From CALFXN01 sp964451935 (GTDB taxonomy: Bacteria; Synergistota; Synergistia; Synergistales; Aminobacteriaceae): 5,045 bases of DNA. A model generated the notes under the pieces. That model saw only the letters and a program-made list of their open reading frames with translations. It did not search any database and was not told where the DNA came from. The number at the start of each line of letters is the position of its first letter. The first letter of the stretch is position 1. The DNA lies in the NCBI GenBank assembly GCA_964451935.1, contig CAYVKE010000175.1, positions 1-5,045 of the forward strand, in the 5' to 3' direction. The position numbers and the translations under genes are program-made. Positions 1 through 5,045 of the stretch are shown one piece after another.

Positions 1-66
1 GGTGAGGAACCTTGAGGAAGACACAGTGGTATGGCTCAATCCTGAGAAGGATGAACGAGCACGGGA

Positions 67-1210
67 AACTTTAACTCCGGAAACGCGACATGTCGGTTGA
101 CAGACACCGCGGACGGCGGCGAAGAGAATCATCGGGCGATTCCTGTATCCGCTTACATCGGAAAAGAGAACGGATGTCTTCATCCTCGACGATTCGCTCT
201 TTTCCCGCAACCGGAGCAGGAAGGTCGAACTGTTGTCCCGGATGTTCGATCACTGCGCCCACAGGTACGTCAAGGGCTTTCGGATGCTCACGCTGGGGTG
301 GTCCGACGGGAGGAGTTTTCTGCCTCTCGCGTTTTCGCTCCTCGGATCGGCGAAAGAAGAGAACCGGTGCAAAGAAGCCCATGCAACGGACAAACGGACA
401 TCCGGCGCACGGCGTCGTGCGGAGAGCGTCCTGAAGATTGGGGATGTTGCGCATACGCTTCTCGACGCGGCGTTGCGGACGGGAATACGGGCGAAGTACG
501 TGCTCTTCGGTTCTTGGTTCGCCACGAACGGGATGATCCGGGCGCTTCATTCGAGAAACCTCCATGCCGTCTGCATGATCAAGGACTTCAACACGATGCG
601 GATGCAGTATCGCGAGAAACGGATGAAGCTCGGCGGCCTCTACGCAACGGTGAAATGCATGCTCGAAAGGAAAGACATTCTCGGATCCGCAGAGGTATTC
701 GTCGACGCCGGAAAGAACGCCGAGGAAGCTTCGATTCCGGCCAGAGTGGTATTTGTCAGGAATCGGACGGAAGGCGCCCGTCGCGCATGGCTTGCCCTGC
801 TCACGACGGACATGGTGCTGAAGGACGAAGAAGTTGTTCGGATATATGGGAAGCGATGGCAGATAGAGGTGTTCTTCAAGTCGGCGAAGTGTCTCTTGCG
901 ACTGGCGAAGGAGTTCCAGACGCGAAGTTATGATTCCCTCACAGCCCACACGAGCATCGTCTTCCTGAGAAAGATGATGCTCTGCTGCGAGCAGCGCAGA
1001 ACTACAGACGACCGCACATTCGGGGATATATTCCGCCTGTGTTGCCGAGAACCGGAGGACATTTCGTTCCGGACGTCGCTCGGATTGCTGCTCCGCTGTT
1101 GAAAGAAGCCGTTGCGTCGGGAATCGCCCTGAGCGAGGACGTCATCGACGCCCTGTTCGAGAAGTTCATCGCCGGAATGCCGCGATTCCTGCAAAAAAAC
1201 TCACCGGTGA
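67..1210 (+). pseudogene. Decayed IS4-type DDE transposase
   Basis: When intact this would cut and join the ends of its insertion sequence. The longest open stretch is frame 2, from the stop at 98-100 to TGA 1100-1102. It carries ILDDSLFSRNRSRKVELL (about 182-235), GFRMLTLGWSDG, DKRTSGARRR and, at 845-889, YGKRWQIEVFFKSAK, an exact Y-2-R-3-E-6-K signature of IS4-group transposases. Three lesions are visible. The second catalytic Asp, expected in LFDSWF, is Gly (GGT, 509-511). After LGLLLRC the family's C-terminal block continues in frame 1 as LLKEAVASGIALSEDVIDAL, implying a one-base loss near 1097. Before about 120 the family-like NSGNATCR block is in frame 1, suggesting another shift. Full-length relatives have roughly 430 residues, so about 85 N-terminal residues are missing or left of the window. 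The 3' limit is uncertain: frame 1 runs open to 1329, but a slip in the A7 tract at 1193-1199 would end it at TGA 1208-1210. Family assignment is confident; exact ends are not. Confidence 0.88.
1201..1210. repeat. 10-bp perfect palindrome TCACCGGTGA
   Basis: TCACCGGTGA reads the same on both strands. It lies directly after the A7 tract, where the transposase homology ends. No function can be assigned; it could be part of the IS right flank or chance. Confidence 0.3.
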
Positions 1211-1221
1211 CGCCATTCTGT

Positions 1222-1237
1222 CCTTGTGTCGACAAGG
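1222..1237 (+). terminator. Small stem-loop after the transposase remnant
   Basis: CCTTGT (1222-1227) and ACAAGG (1232-1237) pair perfectly around the four-base loop GTCG. A further CAAGG at 1251-1255 could pair alternatively with the left arm. Only a short T stretch follows (CTTTG), so it is a weak candidate for the transposase terminator or an IS-end structure that keeps outside transcription out. Confidence 0.25.
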
Positions 1238-1386
1238 CTTTGCCTGTTGTCAAGGTGTTGCGAAACTTGATTTTTATAGGAGTCTTGCGGACAGGAAGAG
1301 GTAAGGCATATCCTGTTTTCGGAGAATAGATGCTCATTGGATTATTACGTCTGAAATTCCATCTTCGGCGATTTGCCGGATCGATG

Positions 1387-1394
1387 AAGGAGGA
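1387..1394 (+). promoter_or_regulatory. Ribosome binding site AAGGAGGA
   Basis: AAGGAGGA is a near-ideal Shine-Dalgarno sequence. AGGAGG ends 7 bases before the ATG at 1401, which fixes the start of the acetyltransferase. Confidence 0.85.
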
Positions 1395-1400
1395 TGGGCC

Positions 1401-1952
1401 ATGATCGTCAGACGAATATCGCGCGAATTGTCGTCGGACTGGTTCGATTTCTTCGATAACCGGGCCTTCGCGGACCACGGAGACTGGAAGGGATGCTACT
1501 GCACGTTCTACCACATGCCCAGGGACGAGGCGTACGAAGGTTCGGGCAGACGGCGAAGGGATTACGCCGCGTGGCTCGTCGAAACCGGGAGGATGCAGGG
1601 ATATCTGGCGTACGAGGACGAAAGATGCGTCGGGTGGTGCAACGTCAACATGCGATCGGAATACAGAAGGCTGGGGGATCTTGAGGGGGACGCGGAGGGA
1701 GTCCGGTCGATAACGTGTTTTCTGGTGCAGAAGGAATTCAGGGGCGAAGGGATAGCCCGGAAGTTGTTGGAAAGGGTCGTCGACGACGCGGGAAAGGAAG
1801 GGATCCGGATCCTCGAAGCGTACCCGAGGAAGAAGTCGAGATCGGAGTACGGAAATTACCACGGACCGTTCCGGATGTATTTGAAGAGCGGATTCGTCGA
1901 AGAGAGAATAGGCGACGTGGACGTGGTCAGAAAATATCTGCGGCGCCCGTAG
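1401..1952 (+). CDS. GNAT-family N-acetyltransferase
   Basis: Predicted soluble cytoplasmic enzyme that transfers an acetyl group from acetyl-CoA to an amine; the substrate cannot be told from sequence. The 183 residues are a normal single-domain GNAT length. Motif A is at about residues 102-129, with a core strand ITCFLVQKEF followed by the pyrophosphate-binding loop R114-G-E-G-I-A119 and helix RKLLERVVDDA, matching the Q/R-x-x-G-x-G/A rule. Before it, VGWCNVN (77-83) is the usual beta-4 segment. Later blocks ILEAYPRKK (137-145) and GPFRMYLKSGFVEE (155-168) correspond to beta-5 and the substrate-side C-terminal half. The N-terminal DWKGCYCTFYHMP (28-40) is Cys/aromatic-rich, as in a subgroup of uncharacterised GNATs that I recall. 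The ATG start is supported by a strong ribosome binding site. It stands alone, converging on the lipoprotein gene across a shared hairpin. Family confident, role unknown. Confidence 0.92.
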   Translation: MIVRRISRELSSDWFDFFDNRAFADHGDWKGCYCTFYHMPRDEAYEGSGRRRRDYAAWLVETGRMQGYLAYEDERCVGWCNVNMRSEYRRLGDLEGDAEGVRSITCFLVQKEFRGEGIARKLLERVVDDAGKEGIRILEAYPRKKSRSEYGNYHGPFRMYLKSGFVEERIGDVDVVRKYLRRP

Positions 1953-2009
1953 CGTGACTTTTTCCCCGTCGAACGGGCGATCGCGCTCCTCATTGCGGCT
2001 CCCCAAAAC

Positions 2010-2047
2010 GAACGCGGCCGCGCGAAACGTTCCGCGCGGCCGCGTTC
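2010..2047. terminator. Bidirectional hairpin terminator between convergent genes
   Basis: The arms at 2010-2024 (GAACGCGGCCGCGCG) and 2033-2047 are perfect 15-bp reverse complements around an 8-base loop, AAACGTTC. On the + strand the hairpin is followed by TTCGTTT; on the - strand by CGTTTTGG, so each side offers a short U-rich tail. With a small bulge the AAACG/CGTTT flanks can extend the stem. It lies 57 bases past the acetyltransferase stop and 23 bases past the lipoprotein stop, and so probably serves both. Confidence 0.85.
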
Positions 2048-2070
2048 TTCGTTTCCGTTCGTGCGGCGTC

Positions 2071-3894
2071 CTACGGCAGCTGGGTGATCGTCAGCACCGC
2101 GGATTCGCCCTTGTCGCGCTTGAGCGTGACCGTCGCCTTTCGCGCCGAGCCGCTCGCGTTCTTCTGGACGCCCGTTATGGCGACCTGCTTTTTGTTGTTC
2201 GCCGACGCGAGGCTGGCCGTGAACCACGCATCGCTCGCCGTCATCGCGACGTTTCCCTGGACGTCGTAGTTCGCGAAGCTCTTCGATTCGTTCGTCGGGT
2301 TCCCGTCCTTGTCGAAGGTCAGCGCGTTCACCTCGAACGCCAGGAGCGGCGGCTGCCGCAACGCGACGTTGAGCGTGACCTCGCCTTCCTGCGTGATGTG
2401 GCGCGGTTCGAGCGACCCGGAATTTCGGGTGTACACCCCGGCGCGCCTCGGTTTGAAGGTGATCGCGTATGAGTCGTGCCTGCCGCGCTCGGACGTGTCG
2501 ACGGCCCACGTCCACATCTGGTGCGGCGTGTACGTGCTGTGGGAGAGTTCCGCTGGGTGGGTGAGGTTGTACCACGGGGAGCTTCGTTCAGGGCGTTTGT
2601 ACTCGTATCTCCACGCGACCTTCTGGTTCGTCTCGAGCGCGACGTTGACGTCCAGCGTCGTGAACTGCTTCGAGTCCGAACAGCTGTAGCCGTACGACAG
2701 GCCGACGTCGCCCTTCGCGCCCTTTTCCTCGAATCCGCCCGAAACGGAAGCGCCGAAGCTGTGGCTCGTCGTCGTCGAATGGGTCGTCTCGGCGTTGATG
2801 GCCTCGGGTTTCGGTTCGGAGAGGACGACCTTGCTGTCGTCGCCGTTCATCAGTTTATTCTCGACGTAGAAGCTCTCGATGTAGCAGTCGCAGACGTCGC
2901 CGCCGCCCACCCAGTACTTGTCGCCGTCGATCCGGCTGTACCAGTAGCAGCATTCGCGCTCGAACGTGTATCCCGCGCCGCTTCCGTCGTGGATGTTCTC
3001 CTGGTGGATGTAGTACCAGTCCTTCCCGTCCGTTTCGCCGCTCCCGGCGAAGTTGTGGACGGCGACGACGTAGTTGTTGATCTTGAACGCCTTGCCCCAG
3101 AGGCTGCTGCTCAGGGTCGCCACGTAGGTCTGCGCCCTTTCGAGAAGGTTGTTCCCCTCGCCGCGCGTTCCTGCGGCCTTCGCGACGTTCGTGTCCGTCC
3201 GGCTGCGCGTTTCGAGGATCCAGTCCCTGAGCGCTTCGTAGTCTCCCGCCTTCTCCCTGACGTCCGGCGACGAGAAGGTCGAGAGATCGACGAGATCGTC
3301 GCTCGCGCTTTCTTCCGCGGCGTCCCTGCTGCACACGGTCGCGACCGTCGACGAATCGAAGTGGCCGATGACGGAGACGACGCCGTTCGCCTGCGTCCTG
3401 CCGTAGAACAGGAGCTTCGCGTCCCCGGACGCGCCGATGTCGAAGGATTCGCCGATCTGTTCCGAGAGGGCGTCCATCATGTCCTCCGTCGGATTGAGGA
3501 TGATGACGTGCCCGTTGGCGGACGCCGGATCGTCGCTTTCGTTGTAGACGCCCTTCAGGGCGTCCCGGACGGGCAGGATGGAGAGGTCGAAGGGGCCGAC
3601 GCCCCTGTCGCCGGCGTCCTCGGTCTGTCCGATGAGCAGCAGAACGTCCGGGTACTTTCCGGTCGGACCGCCCGAAGCATCGACGACGCGAAGGTTCGCG
3701 TCCAGCGGGACGATCTTTATTCCGGCGGCCTCCATCAGCGTCCGCGTCGACTCCGGAAGTTCGACGCCGGTTCCCCCGTAGGCTCCGAGCGTTACGATGT
3801 TGTCCGTCGACGACCCTCCGCTGCACCCACCCGCGAGGATCATCACGCCGATGCACAGAAACAGGACCGAAAACAATGACGCCTTCGTTCTCAC
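2071..3894 (-). CDS. Lipoprotein with leukocidin-like pore-forming region and C-terminal BACON-like domain
   Basis: Predicted envelope-anchored 607-residue protein. Residues 1-24 form a lipoprotein signal peptide: basic MRTK, a hydrophobic core, then AGGC with lipidation at Cys24, followed by a Gly/Ser linker. Residues 31-260 look alternating alpha/beta (IVTLGAYGG, YPDVLLLIGQ, HVIILNPTEDMMDAL) and match nothing I recognise. Residues about 265-500 are beta-rich. Within them, STTTSHSFGASVSGGFEEKG and GLSYGYS, then VNVALETNQKVAWRYEYKR, follow the pattern of the stem and the next strand of alpha-hemolysin/leukocidin toxins (compare KVGWKVIFNN in S. aureus alpha-hemolysin). Residues about 519-607 resemble a BACON domain, with SDAWFTAS, SGSARKATVTL and the terminal VLTITQLP. 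A Cys cluster lies at 315/316 and 335/337. The start is GTG (3892-3894) with GGGTGA 7 bases upstream. Lipoprotein nature is confident, BACON likely, leukocidin similarity moderate; pore formation is inference. Alternatively it is a surface lectin with a toxin-like fold. Confidence 0.85.
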   Translation of the reverse strand: MRTKASLFSVLFLCIGVMILAGGCSGGSSTDNIVTLGAYGGTGVELPESTRTLMEAAGIKIVPLDANLRVVDASGGPTGKYPDVLLLIGQTEDAGDRGVGPFDLSILPVRDALKGVYNESDDPASANGHVIILNPTEDMMDALSEQIGESFDIGASGDAKLLFYGRTQANGVVSVIGHFDSSTVATVCSRDAAEESASDDLVDLSTFSSPDVREKAGDYEALRDWILETRSRTDTNVAKAAGTRGEGNNLLERAQTYVATLSSSLWGKAFKINNYVVAVHNFAGSGETDGKDWYYIHQENIHDGSGAGYTFERECCYWYSRIDGDKYWVGGGDVCDCYIESFYVENKLMNGDDSKVVLSEPKPEAINAETTHSTTTSHSFGASVSGGFEEKGAKGDVGLSYGYSCSDSKQFTTLDVNVALETNQKVAWRYEYKRPERSSPWYNLTHPAELSHSTYTPHQMWTWAVDTSERGRHDSYAITFKPRRAGVYTRNSGSLEPRHITQEGEVTLNVALRQPPLLAFEVNALTFDKDGNPTNESKSFANYDVQGNVAMTASDAWFTASLASANNKKQVAITGVQKNASGSARKATVTLKRDKGESAVLTITQLP

Positions 3895-3901
3895 GATGCT
3901 T

Positions 3902-3907
3902 TCACCC
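3902..3907 (-). promoter_or_regulatory. Ribosome binding site GGGTGA for the lipoprotein
   Basis: On the - strand GGGTGA matches the GGTGA part of the anti-Shine-Dalgarno complement and ends 7 bases before the GTG start. A competing GTG overlapping it (3903-3905) runs into a stop after four codons (GTG AAA GCA TCG TGA), and that stop overlaps the real GTG. Confidence 0.6.
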
Positions 3908-3942
3908 GCCCGATTGTCGTTTTTTTTCTAAAGTCCGACGCC

Positions 3943-3948
3943 ATTATA
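3943..3948 (-). promoter_or_regulatory. Possible -10 box TATAAT for the lipoprotein gene
   Basis: A perfect TATAAT on the - strand overlaps the TAA stop of the beta-helix gene and lies 48 bases before the lipoprotein GTG, which would give a leader of about 40 bases. No good TTGACA-like -35 is found at 16-18 bp spacing (the position reads CCGGAA), so it would be a -10-dominated or activator-dependent promoter. An A8 run on the - strand (3920-3927) lies in the leader. Confidence 0.4.
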
Positions 3949-5045
3949 CTATCGGCCGGGATCGTTTCCGGGCGAGGAAAAGCGGAACGATCAGAAGGAG
4001 CGCGAGCGGCGCGAATCCCGGCGCTACGGCGCACCCGCCCCCGCTGCCCGCATCGCCGGCCGCCTCCGCGACGCGCACGGAGCAGACCCGGAAGGTCACG
4101 ACGCCGACGGCCGGGTTCAGGTCGTACGACCCGCCGTCCGTCACGACGTTTCTCCACGTCATAAGGCCTTCACCCTCTTCGTAGAAGTCCGGCGGCGTCA
4201 CGCCGTCGGGCAGCGTCTGCCCCGCCCTGATTTCGAACCGCACGCCCCTGTCGGGCGCTTCGTACCCGCCGTCGTCGGCCCTGCGGAAGAGCGAATAGTA
4301 CCGGACGTTCTCGGGCCACGACGCCGTGTATTCCACGACGAGATCGGCGCTTGCGATCGCGACGTTCTCGAACGTGTTCGCGTAGTGGAGCGTCGCCCCC
4401 GTTCCCGCGGGCGTCCGCCCGAGATCCGCCGACAGCGCAGCCGCAAGCGCGCCGTGCAGGGCGCTTCCGGAATCGGCCAGATCGCGCGTCACGCGCGCGA
4501 CGTCCTCGTCGCCCGCGATCGACCGCGGCTCCGGCTCCGTCCCGCCCGAGTACCCCGAAAACGCCGTCGCGGATCTGTTCGGCGAACTTCCGATGAAGTT
4601 CGCGCCGGAGGAGGTGAAGGAGCCGTAGATGTTGTCGGGCGTGTTGCCGTTGATCTCGCAGCGGTTTTTCAACACCAGGGCCGTCGAGCTTCCCACGGTG
4701 CAGATTCCCCCTCCGAGCCTGCCGCTGCTGTTGTTCCGGACTGCGCATCCGGAGAGGGTCATCACGGAGCTTCCCGCATGGTATATTCCGCCCCCGAATC
4801 CGGAGGCCGCCGTATCGTTCGATTCGACGACGCAGTTCGTCAGGGTCGTCGTCCCCATGTTGAAGAGGCCGCCGCCGGAAAAGGCGTTCGCGTTATCCTT
4901 CACGTTGCAGTTGGTCATCGTCACCACACCGGCTTCGATGTACACGCCGCCGCCGGAATGCCCGTTTCCCGACACGCTGTTGTTCGTCATGGCGCAGTCG
5001 GTCAGCGTCGTGACGGAGCGGCTCCCTTCCACCGACAGGGCTCCG
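3944..5045 (-). CDS. Beta-helix surface protein with Synerg-CTERM-like tail (5' end outside window)
   Basis: Predicted cell-surface protein, adhesin-like or an inactive pectate-lyase-type beta-helix; no enzyme function is claimed. The frame is open to the right edge, so the internal GTG at 5030-5032 is not taken as the start; residue numbers below count from it. Residues 9-140 carry a repeat of about 25-29 residues with the consensus TLTNCxVxxN and GGGxY (TLTDC, TMTNC, TLTNC, TLSGC), typical of right-handed beta-helix coils. Residues 140-325 are a non-repetitive region without recognised domain. Residues 329-362 end the protein with GSGGGC, a hydrophobic stretch (FAPLALLLIVPLFL) and ARKRSRPIV: the tripartite C-terminal sorting signal expected of Synergistota surface proteins. 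The stop is TAA at 3944-3946. The lipoprotein follows 49 bases later with no hairpin between, so the two may share a transcript. Confidence 0.85.
   Translation of the reverse strand, partial: GALSVEGSRSVTTLTDCAMTNNSVSGNGHSGGGVYIEAGVVTMTNCNVKDNANAFSGGGLFNMGTTTLTNCVVESNDTAASGFGGGIYHAGSSVMTLSGCAVRNNSSGRLGGGICTVGSSTALVLKNRCEINGNTPDNIYGSFTSSGANFIGSSPNRSATAFSGYSGGTEPEPRSIAGDEDVARVTRDLADSGSALHGALAAALSADLGRTPAGTGATLHYANTFENVAIASADLVVEYTASWPENVRYYSLFRRADDGGYEAPDRGVRFEIRAGQTLPDGVTPPDFYEEGEGLMTWRNVVTDGGSYDLNPAVGVVTFRVCSVRVAEAAGDAGSGGGCAVAPGFAPLALLLIVPLFLARKRSRPIV
3947..4051 (-). other. Synerg-CTERM-like C-terminal sorting signal coding segment
   Basis: The segment encodes GSGGGCAVAPG, then a hydrophobic segment of about 15 residues, then ARKRSRPIV at the C-terminus. 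Gly-rich linker, Cys, membrane span and basic tail is the layout of the Synerg-CTERM, MYXO-CTERM and GlyGly-CTERM class of signals, which are processed by membrane proteases. The Pro residues within and around the span are slightly atypical. Confidence 0.75.
4615..5045 (-). repeat. Protein-level tandem beta-helix repeats
   Basis: The repeats start at TLTDC (5008), TMTNC (4921), TLTNC (4846), TLSGC (4759) and a degenerate VLKNRC (4675), with spacings of 25-29 codons. Each has a Cys in the same place, an Asn-rich turn (NN, DN, SN, NN) and a GGG turn before a hydrophobic strand. The array continues past the right edge. Confidence 0.75.

Larger units (their letters stand above)
1..1330 (+). mobile_element. 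Remnant of an IS4-family insertion sequence
   Basis: This is the element that carried the broken transposase. I found no terminal inverted repeat pair or target-site duplication inside the window. The left end probably lies outside, because the transposase N-terminus is missing, and the right end could be anywhere from about 1210 to 1340. The limits given are therefore only brackets. With a mutated catalytic residue and frameshifts, the element cannot move by its own transposase. Confidence 0.5.
1211..1400. other. Gene-free stretch between IS remnant and acetyltransferase
   Basis: Frame 1 is open to 1329, but codon third positions here are much less GC-rich than in the real genes of the window and no family is recognised, so I do not call it coding. 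The stretch is AT-richer than its surroundings, especially 1255-1365. It must hold the acetyltransferase promoter unless that gene is read from an IS-borne promoter, but no hexamer pair with good spacing stands out. Confidence 0.5.

Noticed and set aside
2..100. Frame 2 open from the left edge to TGA 98-100, possible 3' end of another gene
   Set aside because: About 32 codons with AT-rich third positions unlike the window's genes, no recognisable family, and overlap with the likely transposase N-terminal block.
97..933. 278-codon + frame overlapping the transposase
   Set aside because: Only its first ~18 codons resemble the transposase family; the rest is a shadow of frame 2.
71..949. 292-codon open frame on the - strand opposite the transposase
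   Set aside because: The + strand shows transposase motifs through the same region; the antisense product is Arg/Pro-rich and unlike any family I recognise.
1247..1278. TTGTCA with a TTTATA-like box as an outward IS promoter driving the acetyltransferase
   Set aside because: The spacing is 19-20 bases, too long for a sigma-70 promoter, and the -10 match is poor.
1002..2006. 334-codon - strand frame across the IS tail and acetyltransferase
   Set aside because: It runs antisense to an intact GNAT gene with a strong ribosome binding site and spans a gene boundary; no domain is seen.
2476..3879. Long open frame of 467 codons on the + strand opposite the lipoprotein
   Set aside because: It is antisense to a clear lipoprotein and its product is Arg/Val/Asp-rich with no domain. 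High GC at third positions of the real gene removes stops from the opposite strand.
3944..4748. Several Arg-rich open frames on both strands over the beta-helix gene's 3' half
   Set aside because: They overlap a clearly coding frame and their Arg/Ala/Pro-rich composition is typical of out-of-frame GC-rich DNA.
1..5045. CRISPR array, tRNA or rRNA gene
   Set aside because: No regularly spaced direct repeats, tRNA-like cloverleaf or rRNA-like sequence was seen on either strand.

Overview
The window looks like chromosomal DNA of a GC-rich, diderm bacterium, most probably a member of the Synergistota (for example a Fretibacterium- or Synergistes-like organism). The main evidence is the C-terminus of the right-hand protein: a Gly-rich GSGGGC motif, a hydrophobic segment and a basic tail, which is the layout of the Synerg-CTERM surface-sorting signal. 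A lipoprotein signal peptide on the neighbouring gene fits a diderm cell envelope. The assignment is inferred from sequence features, not from a database search.

Left third (about 67-1210, + strand): a decayed transposase of the IS4-type DDE family. The core is still readable (the DDSLFSRNRS block, GFRMLTLGWSDG, and the Y-2-R-3-E-6-K signature), but the gene is dead. The second catalytic Asp has become Gly (LFGSWF), the C-terminal part is in another frame after a one-base loss near 1097, and the N-terminal part also seems to change frame near 110-122. The first ~85 residues of the family are not in the window. Positions 1211-1400 hold no gene.

Middle (1401-1952, + strand): an intact GNAT-family acetyltransferase with a strong ribosome binding site. 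It converges on the next gene, and a perfect 15-bp GC-rich hairpin (2010-2047) between them probably terminates transcription in both directions.

Right (2071-5045, - strand): two envelope genes in tandem, 49 bases apart. The upstream one (3944 to beyond the right edge) encodes a right-handed beta-helix surface protein with a Synerg-CTERM-like tail; its 5' end lies outside the window. The downstream one (2071-3894) encodes a 607-residue lipoprotein. Its middle part resembles the stem region of leukocidin/alpha-hemolysin-type beta-barrel pore-forming toxins, and its C-terminus resembles a BACON carbohydrate-binding domain. A perfect TATAAT overlaps the stop codon of the beta-helix gene and may give the lipoprotein its own promoter. 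A lipid-anchored, pore-forming-toxin-like protein with a C-terminal sugar-binding module, next to a surface adhesin-like protein, is the most interesting thing in the window.
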